Shown here piece after piece: positions 22,965 through 25,651 of a stretch of DNA of 25,651 bases. Source of the DNA: UBA10205 sp964373815 (lineage in GTDB: Archaea; Iainarchaeota; Iainarchaeia; Iainarchaeales; Iainarchaeaceae). Location of the stretch: assembly GCA_964373815.1 (NCBI GenBank), contig CAYJWI010000016.1:1-25651 (forward strand). The letters run 5' to 3'. A program made the position numbers and the translations under genes. Numbering within the stretch: position 1 is the first letter of the stretch; the number at the start of each line of letters is the position of its first letter. The notes below the pieces were generated by a model, which did no database searches, was not told the origin of the DNA, and saw only the letters and a program-made list of their open reading frames with translations.

Positions 22965-23474
22965 TCACCTATAAAGCGCCCACGCCTTCATTTTCTGCTG
23001 GCCGATTTCGTGCAGGCTTGTTTCAACCGCCCTGCGCAGCTCGTGCAGCTCCTGCTCGTCGCGTATCTCTATTCTGGTTTTCTTGTCTATTAGTTTCGGG
23101 AAGCCGTTTTCGCCCCTGATAACATATATCTCTCCGTCCGCGCTCTGCGAGCCTGAGAGGATTTCCCTAACCCGCTCCATTCCCTTTCCAAGTTTTGCAT
23201 GCGTCCTCTTCACGCACTGGGAGCAGCACCTGATTGGGTTTTCCGCATAGTATCTTAGGGGCTTGCAGCTGGTTTTTTTCACAAGGCCGGCGCCAATAAG
23301 TTCGGAGAGCATTTTGTACACCGTGGCGTGCGCGAGCCCAGCTTCCATTATTATTTCCTCGCCGCTCTTAGGCTCGACTTTCCACAAAAGCCTGTAGACA
23401 AGAACGTGGTTTGCGGAAAAGTCAGGAAAGATGTGCCTGAAGAACCCAAGCAGCTCGTTTATTTCGCCATTCAA
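22965..23474 (-). CDS. TrmB/HTH-type transcriptional regulator
   Basis: About 169 aa from the TTG at 23474 (207 aa if the TTG at 23588 is used). An N-terminal winged helix (VLVYRLLWKVEPKSGEEI, LAHATVYKMLSELIGAGLVKK) matches the TrmB family core. A short Cys-containing segment (RCCSQCVKRTHAK), a helical region and a C-terminal strand-rich part (GEIYVIRGENGFPKLIDKKTRIEI) follow. The CCxxC cluster might bind metal. I prefer 23474 because AATATTAATT about 35 nt upstream looks like a promoter and the preceding 38 residues do not look protein-like. The ligand and regulon are unknown. Confidence 0.75.
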   Translation of the reverse strand: MNGEINELLGFFRHIFPDFSANHVLVYRLLWKVEPKSGEEIIMEAGLAHATVYKMLSELIGAGLVKKTSCKPLRYYAENPIRCCSQCVKRTHAKLGKGMERVREILSGSQSADGEIYVIRGENGFPKLIDKKTRIEIRDEQELHELRRAVETSLHEIGQQKMKAWALYR

Positions 23475-23589
23475 TTGCCAAATCCCACTAAACTGGGCTT
23501 GCGCAATTAATATTGCTTGGGTTGAAAAAGCATCAACACGCCGGTTGATTGCCGCTCTCGAAAATAAAATTTCACCAACCCAACGCAAG

Positions 23590-23609
23590 CCTCCGCCTTT
23601 AGACGTGGG
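23590..23609 (+). repeat. Degenerate right-end-type hairpin (TTTA loop)
   Basis: CCTCCGCC-TTTA-GACGTGGG has the same TTTA loop and general layout as the better copies at 23660 and 23727, but only part of the stem pairs. It is preceded by CAAG. It looks like a decayed copy of the same element. Confidence 0.45.
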
Positions 23610-23659
23610 TCAATGCCGGCTTGCGTTCCGTTGACGGACTTCATGGCGCCATTGGGAAG

Positions 23660-23690
23660 CCCACGCCTTTAGGCGTGGGAGGCGTCACCA
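23660..23690 (+). mobile_element. IS200/IS605-like right-end hairpin, copy 1 (no transposase)
   Basis: GGGAAG precedes CCCACGCC-TTTA-GGCGTGGG, a perfect 8-bp stem with a TTTA loop at 23660-23679, followed by AGGCGTCACC. This layout (GGGAA, stem with TTTA loop, GGGAGG-x-GTCAC) is characteristic of right ends of IS200/IS605-family elements and of the 3' end of TnpB guide (omega) RNAs. No TnpA or TnpB reading frame is within the window. Confidence 0.6.
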
Positions 23691-23699
23691 ATCCAGACT

Positions 23700-23757
23700 G
23701 GGCGACTACGTCGCCCTACAGGGAAACCCGGCACTTTAGTGCCGGGAGGATGTCACG
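23700..23757 (+). mobile_element. IS200/IS605-like right end, copy 2, two consecutive hairpins
   Basis: A 7-bp hairpin GGGCGAC-TAC-GTCGCCC (23700-23716) is followed by GGGAAA and the perfect 8-bp hairpin CCCGGCAC-TTTA-GTGCCGGG (23727-23746), then GAGGATGTCACG-like flank. The stem sequence differs from copy 1 but pairing and loop are kept. The conserved flank overlaps the last codons and stop of the ATP-cone gene, so this also sits at that gene's 3' end. The arrangement resembles the 3' part of an omega RNA. Confidence 0.65.
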
Positions 23758-24052
23758 AAAGGTCGAGGTGGGTGCTGTAGAGGAATGCAGCATCCTTCTC
23801 GTGCTTTTTGAGCGCCTCGTAGACAAGTATCGAGAGGTGCGAGCTCGAAACCTCCTGCCCGCCTTTGGCAAGTTTGGCCTTGACTTCCTTTAGCACCATT
23901 TCCGCAATCTTCTCACTCTTTTTTTCATCAAGGTGCGCGTTGAGGCAGGCGGCGTACGCGGAGCCATAGAGCTTTTTGTCGTCGAACTTTTCCCTGTGCC
24001 CTCCCCTCTTTACTGTGTAAATGATTTTTTTGCCTTTTTTCCTTTCAGCCAA
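23753..24052 (-). CDS. Stand-alone ATP-cone domain protein
   Basis: A 99-aa protein consisting of essentially one ATP-cone domain: a basic lead (ERKKGKKI), the VKRGGHREKFDDKKLYGSAYAACLNAH core that matches the R(D/G)G..E.FD..KL/I..S pattern, and helices to VSSSHLSILVYEALKKH. ATP cones bind ATP/dATP and regulate ribonucleotide reductases or the NrdR repressor; here no catalytic domain is attached. The start is TTG at 24052 behind GGGGTGAT, overlapping the ccdA-like gene. Its 3' end runs into a right-end hairpin, so its last residues may have been altered by insertion. Its partner is unknown. Confidence 0.85.
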   Translation of the reverse strand: MAERKKGKKIIYTVKRGGHREKFDDKKLYGSAYAACLNAHLDEKKSEKIAEMVLKEVKAKLAKGGQEVSSSHLSILVYEALKKHEKDAAFLYSTHLDLS

Positions 24053-24758
24053 TGTTTATCACCCCGTTCGCTATGAGTATGAGCACCCAGCCGAGGAAGA
24101 CCAGCAGCAACCCCATCGCAAGCCTCATGAAGCCCCTGTTGTCCTGCTTCCACCTCTTTATGTCCTGCACCTTCGCAATTCCGAAATAAACGATGAATAG
24201 TATAGCGAGCAGGGGGAGCACGAATATGAAGTTGTAGAGCAGCATCAGCAGGAACGCGGTGAAATCAAAGTTCTGCGAAAGCACAGTTATTATTGCAAGG
24301 TACGGAGCGCCTGTGCAGGGGAGCTCTACCGCCGCCACAAATGCCCCCAAAAAAATTACTCCCGGAAGCGTGAGGTTTTTTGAGAGGTTATGGATTTTTT
24401 TCGCGTATTCTGGCGAGATTGCGAGCGAAAACCCCTGCCCATACCAATAGAAATCCTTTATTTCAACAAGGCCTGCTGCAATCACAAGGACTGCGACCCC
24501 TATCGAGATGTACTCCGCTATCACAATCGGCATCTGGACAAAGAAGTAAATCAGCCCAAGCCCTGCGAGAAGGTAAGTGGCATACACAGCCGCAATGTAG
24601 GCAAGCCCGAACTTTAGCAGTGCCTGCTTCGTTTTCGCCCCCGTGAGCACGGTTGAAACGAGCAGCATAAGCACGCCTATCGCGCAGGGGTTGATTGAAT
24701 CAATCGCTGCCGTGACAACCACCGTGCCAAGCGCCGGGAGCACCGCTTCAACCGCCAT
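24045..24758 (-). CDS. CcdA-like thiol-disulfide transmembrane transporter
   Basis: A 237-aa membrane protein with about six hydrophobic helices. Cys residues sit in SINPCAIG (first helix) and VELPCTGAP (fourth helix), the redox pair of CcdA/DsbD family proteins, which carry reducing power across the membrane. The ATG at 24758 has GGAGGTG 6 nt upstream, inside the end of the previous gene, so translation is coupled. No thioredoxin-like partner is encoded next to it. The longer frame to 24782 is unlikely. Confidence 0.88.
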   Translation of the reverse strand: MAVEAVLPALGTVVVTAAIDSINPCAIGVLMLLVSTVLTGAKTKQALLKFGLAYIAAVYATYLLAGLGLIYFFVQMPIVIAEYISIGVAVLVIAAGLVEIKDFYWYGQGFSLAISPEYAKKIHNLSKNLTLPGVIFLGAFVAAVELPCTGAPYLAIITVLSQNFDFTAFLLMLLYNFIFVLPLLAILFIVYFGIAKVQDIKRWKQDNRGFMRLAMGLLLVFLGWVLILIANGVINIG

Positions 24759-25455
24759 TCGGCACACCTCCCTTTGAATCAAAAACTATGCGGATGTAAT
24801 CGCCGGGCGGCACCTGCGAGTAAGGGGCGATAACATAATCGTCGAATTCGTAATTCGGCTTTCCGTTCACGTAGAGCATGACTTTTCCTGGCCTGCCGCT
24901 GCACAGATCGCCGTTGCTTTTTTCCAAAACACTTCCGTCTTTGAGCACTACCTTCAATTGTTCACTGGAGAATTCCCCTTTGATGGAGTGGAAGTATTCC
25001 CCCAGCGAAACGTCTTCAAGCTCCTTTACCGTCCCTTCGACGTGTATCCTGTAATCGTTGTGGTTGTGCAGCAGGCTTTCGCCTTCCCTCCCTTCAATGC
25101 CTTCCGATTCCCCGAGCGCAAGCCTTTCCCCGCAGGCCCACACTTCGTAGTCCGCATGCCAGTGCACCGGCCCGCCTGTTGCCGAATCGAGGTTTTCCTT
25201 CACGGTTGTCCCAACCACATAAAGGGTCGAGATTGCAATCGTTGCCACTATTATGGAATAGCATATTTTTTTTGCCTGCGCGCCCATCTTCTCCGCTGAA
25301 AGTACGGAAAAACCTACCACTGCGAGTATTATTGCCGTGGAAACGCCGAGCCAGAAAACTTCGTTGCCGCCGCTCTGCGCGCCTTCTTCAGAGTGCGCGA
25401 AAACAAGGCCGGCTGCGAGGAGCAGGAAAATTGCCGCGAGCACTGCCCTGGTCAT
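24748..25455 (-). CDS. Exported, membrane-anchored His-rich domain protein
   Basis: A 235-aa protein starting MTRAVLAAIFLLLAAG, a signal peptide or anchor (about 1-22). A second membrane helix follows near 36-53, and one more near 65-85. The rest is an extracytoplasmic domain with a HWHADYEVWACG strand, LHNHNDYRIHV, a SLGEYF helix, and YVNGKPNYEF. I recognise this HWHA / H-N-H / VNGKPN pattern as a domain common in archaeal exported proteins of unknown function; the His cluster could bind metal. The ATG at 25455 (behind GAGGAATCC) is chosen because a longer frame to 25626 runs through a promoter and a hairpin. First large gene of the operon. Confidence 0.82.
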   Translation of the reverse strand: MTRAVLAAIFLLLAAGLVFAHSEEGAQSGGNEVFWLGVSTAIILAVVGFSVLSAEKMGAQAKKICYSIIVATIAISTLYVVGTTVKENLDSATGGPVHWHADYEVWACGERLALGESEGIEGREGESLLHNHNDYRIHVEGTVKELEDVSLGEYFHSIKGEFSSEQLKVVLKDGSVLEKSNGDLCSGRPGKVMLYVNGKPNYEFDDYVIAPYSQVPPGDYIRIVFDSKGGVPNGG

Positions 25456-25465
25456 CTTGGATTCC

Positions 25466-25561
25466 TCAACAGAACTCGCAAATGTGCGCTTCGCTTTCCT
25501 TTCCCGCTTTCTTCGGGGTTTTCGCTTTTCCCCGCCCTTTTTTTTTCTTTGCCAAATCCAT
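25466..25561 (-). CDS. Candidate Lys-rich 31-aa protein
   Basis: ATG at 25561 to TGA at 25466. The peptide begins MDLAKKKKGRGKAK and ends HICEFC, giving a basic tail and a CxxC-like end. A TATA box (GCTTAAATATC at 25604-25594) would start transcription near 25572, making this the first ORF of the mRNA. Its stop lies 10 nt before the ATG of the His-rich protein gene, an arrangement suggesting coupling. No family is recognised; a longer overlapping frame in another phase is the alternative. Confidence 0.35.
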   Translation of the reverse strand: MDLAKKKKGRGKAKTPKKAGKESEAHICEFC

Positions 25562-25593
25562 GCCTCTTTGCCAGGAACTAATAAGCGATTCCA

Positions 25594-25604
25594 GATATTT
25601 AAGC
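25594..25604 (-). promoter_or_regulatory. TATA box of the CcdA-like operon
   Basis: GCTTAAATATC on the minus strand, centred about 38 nt upstream of the ATG at 25561. It places the transcript start inside the long annotatable frame that reaches 25626, and so argues against that long N-terminus. Confidence 0.5.
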
Positions 25605-25614
25605 GTTTGCGAGC

Positions 25615-25651
25615 GGGAAATCCCACTGCTTTAGCTGTGGGATGAGAGCGA
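25615..25651 (+). mobile_element. IS200/IS605-like right-end hairpin, copy 3, at the window edge
   Basis: GCGGGAAAT is followed by CCCACTGC-TTTA-GCTGTGGG (25622-25641), an 8-bp stem with one T-T mismatch, and then ATGAGAGCGA. Loop, GGGAAA lead and stem length match the copies at 23660 and 23727. The element may continue past the end of the window. Confidence 0.5.

Noticed and set aside
22918..22968. Longer start for the second antitoxin
   Set aside because: It would place the TATA box and the 14-bp operator inside the coding sequence.
23590..23757. CRISPR array
   Set aside because: The repeated units differ in stem sequence and spacing, and no regular repeat-spacer pattern exists; they fit transposon right ends better.
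25456..25626. N-terminal Arg/Lys-rich extension of the His-rich protein
   Set aside because: It would run through the TATA box and the edge hairpin; the ATG at 25455 begins a proper signal sequence with a ribosome binding site.

Overview
The window reads as a piece of an archaeal chromosome. Evidence includes AT-rich TATA boxes placed about 23-30 nt upstream of start codons (leaderless or near-leaderless genes), frequent TTG/GTG starts, an archaeal-type GlmM and archaeal GlmU-like acetyltransferase, a HerA-like ATPase, a DUF4013 membrane protein, Thi4-type thiazole synthesis, VapBC modules and a class II tRNA-Ser without encoded CCA. The compact layout and many family-less proteins suggest a DPANN-type lineage (for example Diapherotrites or Micrarchaeota). 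That placement is inference. The native background is fairly GC-rich, with two clearly AT-rich patches.

Layout: (1) 1-2.8 kb: a winged-helix protein coupled to a HAD hydrolase, convergent with a 441-aa protein of unknown function. (2) 2.86-4.4 kb: tRNA-Ser(CGA) with a perfect 14-bp hairpin in its 5' leader, a DUF4013 membrane protein and a small four-helix membrane protein. (3) 4.5-5.74 kb: a winged-helix protein that also carries an S-layer-like domain and a perfect EF-hand loop, coupled to a small TBP-like protein. (4) 5.83-11.05 kb: a hexosamine operon, glmS - glmM - GlmU-like acetyltransferase, leading from fructose-6-P to GlcNAc-1-P. A free-standing LAGLIDADG endonuclease gene is inserted between glmS and glmM, and the 3' (isomerase) half of glmS shares its AT-rich composition. 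(5) 11.06-12.4 kb: an AT-rich cassette with a 5'-truncated restriction-endonuclease-fold (toxin-like) fragment, an abutting 244-aa ORF that may be its immunity protein, and a small membrane protein.

(6) 12.46-15.72 kb: a large HerA-like ATPase with a very acidic disordered N-terminus. (7) 15.77-19.88 kb: a thiamine operon on the minus strand, thiE - thiC - small ORF - thi4 - thiL, covering both ring precursors, their coupling and the final phosphorylation (ThiD is not in the window). (8) 20.17-22.92 kb: a DEAD-box RNA helicase with a Gly/His/Arg-rich tail, flanked on both sides by VapBC toxin-antitoxin pairs. (9) 22.97-25.56 kb: a TrmB/HTH-type regulator, then an operon of a small Lys-rich ORF, a His-rich membrane-anchored protein, a CcdA-like thiol-disulfide transporter and a stand-alone ATP-cone protein.

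Between the regulator and the ATP-cone gene, and again at the extreme right edge, lie hairpins with a constant TTTA loop, varying but base-paired stems and GGGAA/GGGAGGATGTCAC-like flanks. They resemble IS200/IS605 (TnpB-associated, omega-RNA-like) right ends, but no TnpB or TnpA is present. The most interesting items are the chimeric glmS next to the homing endonuclease, the orphan right-end hairpins, and the toxin/immunity-like cassette.
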